A stretch of DNA of 64,000 nt. Origin: Neisseria sicca. Lineage in GTDB: Bacteria; Pseudomonadota; Gammaproteobacteria; Burkholderiales; Neisseriaceae. The stretch lies in the NCBI RefSeq assembly GCF_003044565.1, contig NZ_POXG01000003.1, positions 1-64,000 on the forward strand. Direction: 5' to 3'. The position numbers and the translations under genes are program-made. Below the pieces are notes generated by a model that saw nothing but the letters and a program-made list of their open reading frames with translations, searched no databases and was not told the origin of the DNA. This document shows, one piece after another, positions 8,005 through 16,797 of the stretch. Every line of letters starts with the position of its first letter. Position 1 is the first letter of the stretch.

Positions 8005-8775
8005 ATGCCCGTAGATTCGTTTTTCTATCTTTTGCTCCTCACCGGATTTTGTGCCGGACTGATGGACGCGGCGGTTGGCGGCGGCGGGCTGTTGCAAATT
8101 CCCGGACTGTTCAACCTGCTGCCGAATTCCACGCCTGTCGCTTCGGTGATGGGCGTGAATAAGTTTGCCTCCTGCTGCGGGACGGTTACTGCGACGGGGC
8201 AATATCTGCGCAGAATCCCCGTGCCGTGGAAAATGCTGTTGCCCGCCGCCGTGCTGGCTTTTGCCGCTTCCTATCTGGGCGCGAAAGCTGTGGTCTTTTT
8301 CCCTGTGCAATATATGAAACCGGCGATGCTGGTCATCATGATTGCCATGTGTGTTTATACCTTTATCAAAAAAGATTTGGGACAAACGGTGCGCACCGAA
8401 AAATTGACGCGCCGCGAAACCTTGTGGGGCTTGTTTTTTGGCGCATTAATCGGTTTTTACGACGGCATTTTCGGACCGGGTACGGGCAGCCTTTTGGCTT
8501 TCGTGTTCGTCCGTTTTTACGGCTACGATTTTCTGACGGCAAACGCATCGGCAAAAGTCATCAACTCGACCACCAATCTTGCCGCATTGACATTTTTCAT
8601 TCCGCAAGGGCATGTTGTTTGGGCGTGGGCAATCCCGCTTGCGCTGGCGAATTTGTGCGGCGGTGTGGTCGGCGCGAAATTGGCGATACGCGGCGGAACC
8701 CAGTTTCTGCGTTATGGATTTATGGTGTTGCTGTGCCTGACCATAGGCAAATTCGCTTGGGATTTGATTCGATAA
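8005..8775 (+). CDS. TSUP-family membrane exporter (TauE/SafE type)
   Basis: 256 residues with about eight hydrophobic segments in two similar halves. The first half has GLMDAAVGGGGLLQIPGL and the second has GFYDGIFGPGTGSLLAF, the paired glycine-rich signatures of the TauE/SafE (TSUP, DUF81) family. Members export sulfite or organosulfur compounds or move other small anions across the inner membrane; the substrate cannot be read from sequence. The ATG at 8005 is preceded by GGGAGAGG. It is a single gene. Confidence 0.85.
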   Translation: MPVDSFFYLLLLTGFCAGLMDAAVGGGGLLQIPGLFNLLPNSTPVASVMGVNKFASCCGTVTATGQYLRRIPVPWKMLLPAAVLAFAASYLGAKAVVFFPVQYMKPAMLVIMIAMCVYTFIKKDLGQTVRTEKLTRRETLWGLFFGALIGFYDGIFGPGTGSLLAFVFVRFYGYDFLTANASAKVINSTTNLAALTFFIPQGHVVWAWAIPLALANLCGGVVGAKLAIRGGTQFLRYGFMVLLCLTIGKFAWDLIR

Positions 8776-8879
8776 CAGAAGGCGCGCAGCAGGCAAGATT
8801 CGCCCGCTGAAAGCGTTTCAGACGACCTTTGTATGCTAAAATCCGTCATCTTTCAGTATATGACCGATAGAGGGAAAAC

Positions 8880-9971
8880 ATGGCAGGCAACACTTTCGGA
8901 CAACTCTTCACCGTTACCACTTTCGGCGAAAGCCACGGCGCAGGTTTGGGCTGCATCATCGACGGCTGCCCGCCCGGACTGGCATTGAACGAATCAGACA
9001 TCCAAGCCGACCTCGACCGGCGCAAACCCGGCACCAGCCGCCACGTTACCCAACGCCGCGAGGCCGACCAAGTCGAAATCCTCTCCGGAGTCTTCGAAGG
9101 CAAAACCACCGGTACACCCATCGCCCTCTTAATCCGCAATACCGACCAGCGCAGTAAAGACTACGGCAACATCGCCACCAGCTTTCGTCCCGGTCATGCC
9201 GACTATACCTACTGGCACAAATACGGCACGCGCGACTACCGCGGCGGCGGCAGAAGCTCCGCCCGCGAAACCGCCGCCCGCGTTGCCGCCGGAGCCGTTG
9301 CCAAAAAATGGCTGAAAGAAAAATTCGGCACGGAAATCACCGCCTACGTTACCCAAGTCGGCGAAAAAGAAATTCAGTTTGAAGGCTACGAACACATTTC
9401 CCAAAACCCCTTCTTCGCCGCCAACCAAAGCCAAATTGCCGAGCTGGAAAACTATATGGACAGCGTGCGCAAATCCTTGGATTCCGTCGGCGCGAAACTG
9501 CATATCGAAGCGGCCAACGTCCCCGTGGGCTTGGGTGAACCCGTTTTCGACCGCCTCGATGCCGAAATCGCCTACGCCATGATGGGCATCAACGCCGTCA
9601 AAGGCGTGGAAATCGGCGCAGGTTTCGGCAGCGTCGTCCAGCGCGGCAGCGAACACGGCGACGAACTCACCCCGCAAGGCTTCCTGTCCAACCACTCAGG
9701 CGGCATACTCGGCGGCATCAGCACCGGACAAGACATCCACGTCAACATCGCCATCAAACCCACCAGCTCCATCGCCACACCGCGCCGCAGCATAGACATC
9801 AACGGCAACCCCGTCGAACTCGCCACCCACGGCAGGCACGACCCCTGCGTCGGACTGCGCGCCGCTCCTATTGCCGAAGCTATGCTGGCATTGGTCTTGA
9901 TCGACCACGCCCTGCGCCACCGCGCGCAAAATGCCGACGTAGTTGTCGATACGCCAGACATTACCAAGTAG
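8880..9971 (+). CDS. aroC: Chorismate synthase
   Basis: 363 residues, with the family signatures [18 protein letters not shown] near the start, [19 protein letters not shown] in the middle and [17 protein letters not shown] towards the end. It makes chorismate from 5-enolpyruvylshikimate-3-phosphate and needs reduced FMN, the last common step to aromatic amino acids, folate and quinones. The start codon is close behind AGAGGGAAAAC. An inverted DUS pair follows. Confidence 0.97.
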   Translation: MAGNTFGQLFTVTTFGESHGAGLGCIIDGCPPGLALNESDIQADLDRRKPGTSRHVTQRREADQVEILSGVFEGKTTGTPIALLIRNTDQRSKDYGNIATSFRPGHADYTYWHKYGTRDYRGGGRSSARETAARVAAGAVAKKWLKEKFGTEITAYVTQVGEKEIQFEGYEHISQNPFFAANQSQIAELENYMDSVRKSLDSVGAKLHIEAANVPVGLGEPVFDRLDAEIAYAMMGINAVKGVEIGAGFGSVVQRGSEHGDELTPQGFLSNHSGGILGGISTGQDIHVNIAIKPTSSIATPRRSIDINGNPVELATHGRHDPCVGLRAAPIAEAMLALVLIDHALRHRAQNADVVVDTPDITK

Positions 9972-9989
9972 TGCGGATAAAATCGAAAG

Positions 9990-10048
9990 AGGTCGTCTGA
10001 AAATGCCTATTCATATGATATTATGATATGGCATTTTTCAGACGACCT
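9990..10048. terminator. Inverted DUS pair after aroC
   Basis: DUS at 9990-10001 and reverse complement at 10037-10048; the loop TGCCTATTCATATGATATTATGATATGGCA is itself palindromic and lengthens the stem. Confidence 0.75.
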
Positions 10049-10074
10049 TAACGCTATATATTCAGAAACATTAA

Positions 10075-10668
10075 ATGGAAAATACTGAAAACCACACACC
10101 CGTCGCGCCGCAGCCCAAAATCCACACCGCCGCCTATGTCCTTGCCGCCGTTTCCTTTATCCCGCTTATCGGTTTGCTCTTCGGCATAGCGGCTTTGGTG
10201 TTAAGCATATTGGGATGGCGCAAACGCGGTGCGAAAATCGTTGCCTTGATTGCCTCCTTAGGAATGTTATGCACTGTCGCGCTATACGGCGCATTGTTTT
10301 ATTTCGGCTTTGTTCAGCGAGGAGGCGTGTACGACGAACTGAGGCAGCAACTGACGGTAAATACCTTGTCTACGTTGGTTTCCGAAATCGAATTCTACCG
10401 CCTGCAACACGGCGCTTATCCGGAGTCGCTGGAGCAGCTTCAAGAGTCCCAACCGAACAAGCCGATATTTATAGTCGATACAAGCAACACGCCGTTTAGT
10501 GCCGAACCTTTCCGATTGTTTTATTACGAACGCAGCGGCGATGCGCATTATTATTTGCGCAGCGTGGGCAATGATGGCAAAGCGTTTACTGCAGACGACA
10601 TCTTGCCTCATATTGAACAGACCGAAAACAGCAAAATCGGCCTGCTCTTGCAAAAAGAAGCCAAGTAA
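10075..10668 (+). CDS. Membrane protein with pseudopilin-like periplasmic domain
   Basis: 197 residues. Two transmembrane helices (about 20-45 and 55-82) are separated by GWRKRGAK. The periplasmic remainder has LSTLVSEIEFYRLQHGAYPESLEQL followed by YYLRSVGNDGKAFTADDI, which resembles the C-terminal half of type II secretion pseudopilins (GspG), where an aspartate-rich loop binds calcium. There is no class III prepilin leader, so it is probably not a true pseudopilin. Function unknown. DUS hairpins lie on both sides, so it is transcribed alone. Confidence 0.7.
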   Translation: MENTENHTPVAPQPKIHTAAYVLAAVSFIPLIGLLFGIAALVLSILGWRKRGAKIVALIASLGMLCTVALYGALFYFGFVQRGGVYDELRQQLTVNTLSTLVSEIEFYRLQHGAYPESLEQLQESQPNKPIFIVDTSNTPFSAEPFRLFYYERSGDAHYYLRSVGNDGKAFTADDILPHIEQTENSKIGLLLQKEAK

Positions 10669-10737
10669 AGATTGGATGGGCATTTCAAACCCTCTTCGCA
10701 GGCCGGCAAAATACGAAACGCTACATCTGCGCACTTG

Positions 10738-10790
10738 AGGTCGTCTGAAAACAAACATGGCGGATTGTGCCGAACGTTTTCAGACGACCT
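10738..10790. terminator. Inverted DUS pair after the pseudopilin-like gene
   Basis: DUS at 10738-10749 and reverse complement at 10779-10790, followed by TTTT. Confidence 0.75.
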
Positions 10791-10956
10791 TTTCGCAACG
10801 CTATGGCGACAGGTGTATCGGCGCCGTCCGCAAATAAACATTTACAATCGAACATTCGCAAAAAAACTTAGCCAAAACACAGGCTTTATACTAAAATATC
10901 GCCATTACCGTGCCATAGCGAAACGCACGGCTTTATTTTAGAGGAATACAAACGAC

Positions 10957-11421
10957 ATGACACAAGAAACCGCTTTGGGCGCAGCTTTGAAATCCGCTGT
11001 CCAAACCATGAGCAAGAAAAAACAGACCGACATGATTGCCGACCACATCTACGGCAAATACGACGTCTTCAAACGATTCAAACCGCTGGCAGTCGGCATC
11101 GACCAAGACCTCGTTGCCGCGCTGCCCCAATACGATCCTGCCCTGATCGCCCGCGTTCTCGCCAACCATTGCCGCCGCCCCCGCTACCTCAAAGCCCTCG
11201 CGCGCGGTGGAAAACGTTTTGATTTGAACAACCGCTTCAAAGGCGAAGTCAGCGCGGAAGAACAAGCCATCGCCCAACAGCATCCGTTTGTCCAACAGGC
11301 CTTGGCAGAACAAGCCGAGCGTCAAGCAGCCAAACAGGCAGCGAAAACCGAGACGGTAGAAACCGAACAAGTCGGCGCAGCAGTCGAAACTGAAGAAGTG
11401 GCACAAAACAACGCCGAATAA
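10957..11421 (+). CDS. proQ: ProQ/FinO-domain RNA chaperone
   Basis: 154 residues: essentially the FinO domain (about residues 1-115, with FKPLAVGIDQDL, ALIARVLANHCRRPRYLKAL and GGKRFDLN) plus an alanine/glutamate-rich tail. It lacks the C-terminal Tudor-like domain of E. coli ProQ, like the minimal meningococcal ProQ. This protein binds structured small RNAs and mRNA 3' ends. Two small RNA candidates lie within 5 kb, one of them just downstream. GAGGAA precedes the ATG. Confidence 0.92.
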   Translation: MTQETALGAALKSAVQTMSKKKQTDMIADHIYGKYDVFKRFKPLAVGIDQDLVAALPQYDPALIARVLANHCRRPRYLKALARGGKRFDLNNRFKGEVSAEEQAIAQQHPFVQQALAEQAERQAAKQAAKTETVETEQVGAAVETEEVAQNNAE

Positions 11422-11438
11422 TATCGAATGATTTTAAA

Positions 11439-11477
11439 AGGTCGTCTGAAAACGGATTTTCTGTTTTCAGACGACCT
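11439..11477. terminator. Inverted DUS pair after proQ
   Basis: DUS at 11439-11450 and reverse complement at 11466-11477, then TTTTTTA. Confidence 0.8.
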
Positions 11478-11697
11478 TTTTTATGGATATTTCAAACTAA
11501 CGGAGGAGGGGTAGAGGGAACACGCTTTGCGGTCATGATTTCCACTTTGGCAGGGGAGGCAAACGGTGGGTGTTCGTTGATTTTTTATCAGTGATTACAC
11601 CTTTTCTAAAGATGGATTTTTGTATGCGTGAGAATGACAGTAGGGAAGGAATATATTGTTTTATTTGAGTTTATTTTGAAAATTGGAAAATCAAGAT

Positions 11698-11729
11698 AAA
11701 AAAATGCGCATATCGTTTGGGATATGCGC
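11698..11729 (-). terminator. Intrinsic terminator of small RNA B
   Basis: Stem bases 11706-11714 pair with 11721-11729; on the minus strand the RNA ends in ATTTTTTTAT. Confidence 0.85.
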
Positions 11730-11787
11730 CAAGTCTACAAAGGAGAAATAGAGGAGAAAAATCAAGCTGCATCAAGCAACTCAACGG
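11698..11787 (-). ncRNA. Small RNA, NmsR/RcoF-like sibling B
   Basis: Read on the minus strand, this carries the same 32-base block as the RNA at 6858-6950 (two CTCC-containing segments, then TGTAGACTTGGC). It ends in a perfect 9-bp terminator stem GCGCATATC/GATATGCGC followed by a T-rich run. The stem sequence differs from sibling A while the shape is kept, so two separate genes are under structural constraint. The 5' part (GACGCCCGTTGAGTTG) is unlike sibling A. In meningococci and gonococci the siblings are in tandem; here they are 4.8 kb apart on opposite strands. The 5' end is estimated from the promoter. Confidence 0.72.
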
Positions 11788-11792
11788 GCGTC

Positions 11793-11821
11793 ATTATGTA
11801 TGAAAGGCATCGGTTTGTCAA
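11793..11821 (-). promoter_or_regulatory. Promoter of small RNA copy B
   Basis: On the minus strand TTGACA (11821-11816), a 17-base spacer and CATAAT (11798-11793): a near-consensus sigma-70 promoter with a predicted start at about 11787. The rest of the 11.5-12.0 kb gap is AT-rich, with nothing else I can support. Confidence 0.7.
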
Positions 11822-12018
11822 TTTTTTATATGCAAAAATTTTCTATTTTTTGAGGAAACGGCAGATTGCTGCCCAATTGGTGCTGTGTAATACGCTCGTT
11901 TTCCTAAAAATATTATATAAATCAATGAGTAATTTGTGTGTTGTATAAGATACAGGATGCTTGTTTCCGTATAAGGTGCATAAAATGCGTCAGTGGTTTT
12001 CGTCATCAAAAGAACGGT

Positions 12019-12642
12019 TTACCGGATGGCGCGGATGGATTGGATGAAGGCGGCCATTTTGGCTTCATCTTTGATGCCCCCGGCGCTTTCCACGCCGCCT
12101 GAAACATCGACTGCCGCCGCATTGCTGGTTTGGATGGCTTCTGCAATGTTTTGCGGGGTCAAGCCGCCTGCCAAAATCCAAGGTTTGGTCATATTGTCCG
12201 GCAGCAACGCCCAGTCGAAGCTTAGACCCGTACCGCCGTATTCATTGGGATGGTAGGCATCAAACAACAGGGCGCGGGCGTTGGGGAATCGGGTTTGCGC
12301 GGCTTCGATGTCTGAACCGGATTGGACGCGTATGGCTTTGAGATAGGGGCGGTCAAACTGACGGCAAAATTCATCGTCTTCGTCGCCGTGAAATTGGATG
12401 ATGTCGATGGGTACTTGCCGGAGGGTTTCGCGGATGGTTTCCGCTGTTTCATTGACGAATAAGGCAACGACGGAGACGAAAGGGGGTAGGGCTGCTACGA
12501 TTTTTTTTGCCTGTTCGGGCGTGACGGCGCGTTTGCTGGCTGCGTAAAAAACCAAGCCGATGGCATCGACGCCCAGTTCGGCGGCTTTTCGAGCGTCTTC
12601 GGGGCGGGTGATACCGCAGATTTTGATGCGGATGGTTTTCAT
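12019..12642 (-). CDS. trpF: Phosphoribosylanthranilate isomerase
   Basis: 207 residues from [12 protein letters not shown] (12642), with an AAAGGAAAACAG leader. The TIM-barrel signatures are present: [10 protein letters not shown] with the general-base Cys, [16 protein letters not shown] with the catalytic Asp, WILAGGL and DVSGGVES. It performs the Amadori step of tryptophan synthesis. As usual in Neisseria, trpF is apart from other trp genes. The frame runs to 12681, but the shorter start fits the family. Confidence 0.95.
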   Translation of the reverse strand: MKTIRIKICGITRPEDARKAAELGVDAIGLVFYAASKRAVTPEQAKKIVAALPPFVSVVALFVNETAETIRETLRQVPIDIIQFHGDEDDEFCRQFDRPYLKAIRVQSGSDIEAAQTRFPNARALLFDAYHPNEYGGTGLSFDWALLPDNMTKPWILAGGLTPQNIAEAIQTSNAAAVDVSGGVESAGGIKDEAKMAAFIQSIRAIR

Positions 12643-12741
12643 CTGTTTTCCTTTTTGGTCAGTCTGTTTGGTTGCCGGCAAAAGATGTGTTTGCTTGAAT
12701 GGGAACGGGCGTATTTTTGTTGATGTCGCTATCTTCGGTCA

Positions 12742-12769
12742 AGGTCGTCTGAAAATTTTCAGACGACCT
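12742..12769. terminator. Inverted DUS pair after selO
   Basis: DUS at 12742-12753 and reverse complement at 12758-12769 with a four-base loop, then TTTTTG. It lies 33 bases past the selO stop on the minus strand. Confidence 0.8.
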
Positions 12770-12802
12770 TTTTGTCTGTTTTCGACTTGTCTGTTTCGAC
12801 GT

Positions 12803-14272
12803 TTAACTTGAACAACTGACGCAAACCGGAATGCTGCCTTCGGGCGGCGGTTCGGCAAGGTCGGCGAACTCTGCCTGTTCGTCAAAGGGACGGGCGAGGC
12901 AGCGGCGCAGGCGTTCGATTTCGCGGTAGTCGCCGTTTCGGGCTTGGGCGATGGCTTGTTCGGCAAGGTAGTTGCGCAGGATGTAGAGCGGATTGGTTCG
13001 GCTCATGCGTGTTGCGCGTTCGGCGGGATCGCTGTTTTCGGCGCGCAGGCGCTGGCGGTAGCGTCCGAGCCAGCGGGTGAAGGCGGGTGGGACGCCGTTT
13101 TTGAAGGTTTGTTCGAGTTTGGGCGGGAGGGGTTCGCCGTGTGTATTGCTGACTTCGGACAGGTTTCTGAAAAACAGGGTGAAGTCGGTTTTTTGATCTT
13201 GCAGGGAGGCGAAGAGGTCAGCGATAAGGCTTTCGTCGTCTCTTTTGTCTGCTTGCTGCAAACCGAGTTTACGACGCATTTTTTCTAAATAGGTCGTCTG
13301 AAAAACTTCTGTCCAGCCGTCGATGAGCTGTTCGAGGATGTCGTGTGGGACGAGGGCGTCGAAGCAGGAGGCGAGGGCGGCGAAATTCCAATGGGCGACG
13401 AAGGGCTGGGCATTGTAGGCGTAGCGGCCTTGTGTGTCGGAGTGGTTGCAGACGTGGCGGCGGTCGTAGTCGTCGAGGAAACCGAATGGGCCGTAGTCTA
13501 TGGTCAGCCCCAGTGCGGACATGTTGTCGGTATTCATCACGCCGTGGCAGAAACCGACGCTTTGCCATGCGGCGACGGTATCGGCGGTGCGGTTGCGGAT
13601 TTGTTCCAACAGGGCGGCGTAGGGGTTGTCGGCATCTTGGCAGTCGGGGTAGTAATGCCGGATGAGGTAGTCGGCAAGTTGTTGGATTTCGGCTTCGCGG
13701 CCGGTGTAGTAGAAGTATTCGAAATGACCGAAACGCAGAAAACTCGGTGCGATGCGGGTGAGGACGGCGGCGGTTTCGACGGTTTCCCGATAAACGGGGT
13801 TGTCACTGCCGCACAGGGCGAGAGCGCGGGTTGTGGGGATGCCGAGACCGTGCATGGCTTCGGAACAGAGGTATTCGCGGATGGAGGAGCGCAAGACGGC
13901 GCGCCCGTCGGCAAAGCGTGAGTAGGGCGTTTTGCCTGCACCTTTGAGCTGCCATTCTTGGCGTTGTCCTGCGGTATCGACGGAATCGCCAATCAGGAGT
14001 GCGCGCCCGTCGCCGAGGCGTGGGGTATAAACGCCGAACTGATGGCCGCTGTAAACACTGGCAATGGGCGCGGGCGCGTATTGCGGCGCGTTGCCGCTGA
14101 GGTAGGCAAGGTTGGGGGTCGTCTGAAAATCTGTATCCAGATTCAACTCTGCCGCCAAATCGGTGTTGAAGGCGACCCAATAGGGCGCAGTCAGCGGCTC
14201 TGGGGAAATGCGGGAATAGAAAAACGGCGAGAGTTCGGCGAACTGTTGGGTAAGCAGGGGGAGGGTGTGCAT
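12803..14272 (-). CDS. selO: SelO (YdiU) pseudokinase, protein AMPylator
   Basis: 489 residues. Visible signatures are YSGHQFGVYTPRLGDGRA, KGAGKTPYSRFADGRAVLR (nucleotide-binding loops) and LTIDYGPFGFLDDYD with the metal-binding DYG. SelO uses an inverted ATP pose to AMPylate proteins, linked to redox stress (known of the family). The C-terminus is CVSCSS: cysteine stands where some homologues have selenocysteine. An exact DUS is embedded at 13291-13302, encoding FQTTY. AGGAATCCC precedes the ATG. Confidence 0.93.
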   Translation of the reverse strand: MHTLPLLTQQFAELSPFFYSRISPEPLTAPYWVAFNTDLAAELNLDTDFQTTPNLAYLSGNAPQYAPAPIASVYSGHQFGVYTPRLGDGRALLIGDSVDTAGQRQEWQLKGAGKTPYSRFADGRAVLRSSIREYLCSEAMHGLGIPTTRALALCGSDNPVYRETVETAAVLTRIAPSFLRFGHFEYFYYTGREAEIQQLADYLIRHYYPDCQDADNPYAALLEQIRNRTADTVAAWQSVGFCHGVMNTDNMSALGLTIDYGPFGFLDDYDRRHVCNHSDTQGRYAYNAQPFVAHWNFAALASCFDALVPHDILEQLIDGWTEVFQTTYLEKMRRKLGLQQADKRDDESLIADLFASLQDQKTDFTLFFRNLSEVSNTHGEPLPPKLEQTFKNGVPPAFTRWLGRYRQRLRAENSDPAERATRMSRTNPLYILRNYLAEQAIAQARNGDYREIERLRRCLARPFDEQAEFADLAEPPPEGSIPVCVSCSS

Positions 14273-14350
14273 GGGATTCCTGATGGGGGCGTACGGATAT
14301 GTTTATTGTGTTTTAGAGTTGGATGCTGCGTGTTTGATTTTCAAGCATTT

Positions 14351-15430
14351 TCAAAACAATGCTTGCTGTCGTTGTTTCAAATAATCCGCCAGCGGTTTGG
14401 GCAAGCCGTAATCCGTCAAGTTTTCGGGTTTCACCCAAAGGCAGTTTGGCGGCAATGCTGTATTTTCAGGCGAGCTGGTTTGCGCTTCAAGCGGCGTAAT
14501 CATCAATAAACGATGCGTCAGGCGGTAGGTAAGGGAGGCTTGCTCGGAAAGGTCGTCCCACGGAGAGGCTGCGCACTCTGAAAAAATGCCGAACTTCTCA
14601 GCGCAAGTGTATGTTTCGTCGAGTTTTTCAAAACACGGCACGCAATACAGCCCGCCCCAAATGCCTTTGGCAGGACGTTTTTCCAGCAAGATTGCGCCGT
14701 CTTGGTCGCGGACAATCAGCCAATAAAGCGGCAGGGTTTGTACTTCGGGGGCGGTTTTTTTACGCGGCAGTTCGGCGATACGATTTTGCTTTTTCGCTTC
14801 GCAGATGTCCGCCATCGGGCATTGGTGGCACAAGGGTTTTGTCCGTTTGCACACGGTTGCGCCCAAATCCATCAAACCTTGCGTGTAGGCGGGCATATCG
14901 GCGTTTTCAGACGGCAGCAGGCTTTCGGCAAGCGTCCAGAGCGAGTTTTCGAATTTTTTGTCCTGCGGATTGCCGTCGCGGGCGAAAACGCGGCAGAGTA
15001 CGCGTTTGACGTTGCCGTCCAAAATGGTTTCGCGGCGGTTGAAGGCGAAGGCGCAAATGGCGGCGGCGGTGCTTCTGCCTACGCCGCAGAGGGTTTCTAA
15101 GTCTTTGCGCTCTGACGGAAACGTGCCGCCGAATTGTTCGACGACTTGTTGTGCGGCTTTGTGCAGATTGCGCGCGCGGCTGTAATAGCCCAAACCCGCC
15201 CACAGCGACAACACTTCGTCTTGCGGCGCGGCGGCAAGCGTTTGCACGGTCGGGAATTTTTCCAAGAAACGCGGATAGTAGTCTAAAACGGTGGCGACCT
15301 GCGTTTGCTGGAGCATAATTTCGGAAAGCCAGACGCAATAAGGGTTTTGCACCTGCCAAGGCAGGTGGTGGCGACCGTGTTGTTTTTGCCAGCGGATGAG
15401 CCGTTCGGAGAAGGGGATGGGTGTGTTCAT
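14351..15430 (-). CDS. mutY: Adenine DNA glycosylase MutY
   Basis: 359 residues from MNTPIPFSE (15430); an in-frame ATG at 15439 would add three residues. Features in order: SEIMLQQTQVATV with the catalytic Glu, the helix-hairpin-helix LCGVGRSTAAAI, the FeS cluster loop CKRTKPLCHQCPMADIC, and a NUDIX-like C-terminal domain (LLEKRPAKGIWGGLYCVP) that recognises 8-oxoguanine. It removes A opposite 8-oxoG and works with MutM, encoded at 61506-62333. Confidence 0.95.
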   Translation of the reverse strand: MNTPIPFSERLIRWQKQHGRHHLPWQVQNPYCVWLSEIMLQQTQVATVLDYYPRFLEKFPTVQTLAAAPQDEVLSLWAGLGYYSRARNLHKAAQQVVEQFGGTFPSERKDLETLCGVGRSTAAAICAFAFNRRETILDGNVKRVLCRVFARDGNPQDKKFENSLWTLAESLLPSENADMPAYTQGLMDLGATVCKRTKPLCHQCPMADICEAKKQNRIAELPRKKTAPEVQTLPLYWLIVRDQDGAILLEKRPAKGIWGGLYCVPCFEKLDETYTCAEKFGIFSECAASPWDDLSEQASLTYRLTHRLLMITPLEAQTSSPENTALPPNCLWVKPENLTDYGLPKPLADYLKQRQQALF

Positions 15431-15502
15431 TAATATCAATCGGGGGTTTTATTTATATTTAAAACAGTATGTTATGGTATAACATTGTGAAAGTAATTCT
15501 TA

Positions 15503-15531
15503 TTGACATACAGATTATAGGGGTATATAAC
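15503..15531 (+). promoter_or_regulatory. Promoter of the alcohol dehydrogenase gene
   Basis: TTGACA (15503-15508), 17 bases and TATAAC (15526-15531): nearly consensus. It lies 62 bases before the start codon. Upstream, around 15470, is the short palindrome GTTATGGTATAAC, a possible operator (speculative). Confidence 0.65.
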
Positions 15532-15592
15532 TCATATAGAGAGACTTTATTGCAGTATTGAAATCATTTATCAACAAGCAAGGAGTATCAGC

Positions 15593-16633
15593 ATGAAAGC
15601 AATGGTTTATCACGGCGCAAACGACATCCGTTTTGAAGAAAAACCCCGTCCGCAGATTATCGATCCGACCGACGCGGTGGTGAAAATCGTCAAAACCACG
15701 ATTTGCGGTACCGATTTGGGTATTTGGAAAGGCAAAAACCCCGAAGTCGCCGACGGTCGTATTCTCGGTCATGAAGGCATCGGTATTGTAGAAGAAGTCG
15801 GCGAGGCTGTAAAAAACGTCAAAGTTGGCGATAAAGTCATTATTTCATGCGTCAGCAAATGCTGCACTTGCGACAACTGCAAAATCCAACTCTATTCACA
15901 CTGCCGTAACGGCGGCTGGATTTTGGGCTACATGATCGACGGTACACAAGCCGAATACGTCCGCACGCCTTATGCCGACAACAGCCTTGTTCCGCTGCCC
16001 GACAACGTCAACGAAGAAGTCGCCCTGCTGTTGAGCGACGCCTTGCCGACCGCACACGAAATTGGCGTGCAATACGGCGATGTCAAACCCGGCGACACCG
16101 TCTTCATCGCAGGCGCAGGTCCTGTCGGTATGTCCGCCCTGTTGACCGCCCAACTGTACAGCCCCGCCGCCATCATCGTTTGCGATATGGACGAAAACCG
16201 TTTGAAACTGGCGAAAGAATTGGGTGCAACCCATACCATCAGCCCCGCTTCCGGCGACGTCTCCAAACAAGTCTTTGCCATCGTCGGCGAAGACGGCGTG
16301 GACTGCGCCATTGAAGCCGTCGGCATCCCCGCCACATGGAATATGTGTCAAGACATCGTCAAACCGGGCGGTCATATCGCCGTCGTCGGCGTACACGGTC
16401 AATCCGTTGATTTCAAACTGGAAAAACTCTGGATTAAAAACCTCGCCATCACAACCGGCTTGGTAAACGCCAATACCACCGAAATGCTGATGAAGGCAAT
16501 TTCCAGCAGCTCAGTGGATTACACCAAAATGCTGACCCACCGTTTCAAATTCAGCGAATTGGAAAAAGCCTACGACGTGTTCAAACACGCCGCCGAAAAC
16601 CAAGCCATGAAAGTGGTTTTGGAAGCGGATTGA
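15593..16633 (+). CDS. Zinc-dependent alcohol dehydrogenase (MDR family)
   Basis: 346 residues. The catalytic zinc site is TTICGTDLG with GHEGIG; the structural zinc loop is rich in cysteine (CVSKCCTCDNC, then SHC). The Rossmann motif GAGPVG is followed by VCDMDENR, where the Asp suggests NAD rather than NADP. It oxidises or reduces small alcohols and aldehydes; the exact substrate is not readable. It differs from the glutathione-dependent AdhC of Neisseria. GGAG lies seven bases before the ATG. Confidence 0.85.
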   Translation: MKAMVYHGANDIRFEEKPRPQIIDPTDAVVKIVKTTICGTDLGIWKGKNPEVADGRILGHEGIGIVEEVGEAVKNVKVGDKVIISCVSKCCTCDNCKIQLYSHCRNGGWILGYMIDGTQAEYVRTPYADNSLVPLPDNVNEEVALLLSDALPTAHEIGVQYGDVKPGDTVFIAGAGPVGMSALLTAQLYSPAAIIVCDMDENRLKLAKELGATHTISPASGDVSKQVFAIVGEDGVDCAIEAVGIPATWNMCQDIVKPGGHIAVVGVHGQSVDFKLEKLWIKNLAITTGLVNANTTEMLMKAISSSSVDYTKMLTHRFKFSELEKAYDVFKHAAENQAMKVVLEAD

Positions 16634-16666
16634 TTTGAAGCGGATTATTGAGTTTTGAAAAGATAG

Positions 16667-16698
16667 AGGTCGTCTGAAAACAGGTTTTCAGACGACCT
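16667..16698. terminator. Inverted DUS pair after the alcohol dehydrogenase
   Basis: DUS at 16667-16678 and reverse complement at 16687-16698, then TTTTG. A further single DUS at 16778-16789 lies beside the stop of the next gene. Confidence 0.8.
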
Positions 16699-16797
16699 TT
16701 TGTTTATGGGGCTGACGTTTAGTCGAAATGCAGCGATTTTTTAAAGTCCATTCACGATAAACCTCGCCGTTCCCATTTTCAGACGACCTTTCGCCAT

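Noticed and set aside
11724..11948. 74-residue frame after proQ
   Set aside because: It begins inside the small RNA B block in antisense and runs through its promoter; no support as a gene.
13343..13921. 192-residue open frame antisense to selO
   Set aside because: Low-complexity Gly/Val/Ala product; selO on the other strand has all its family motifs.
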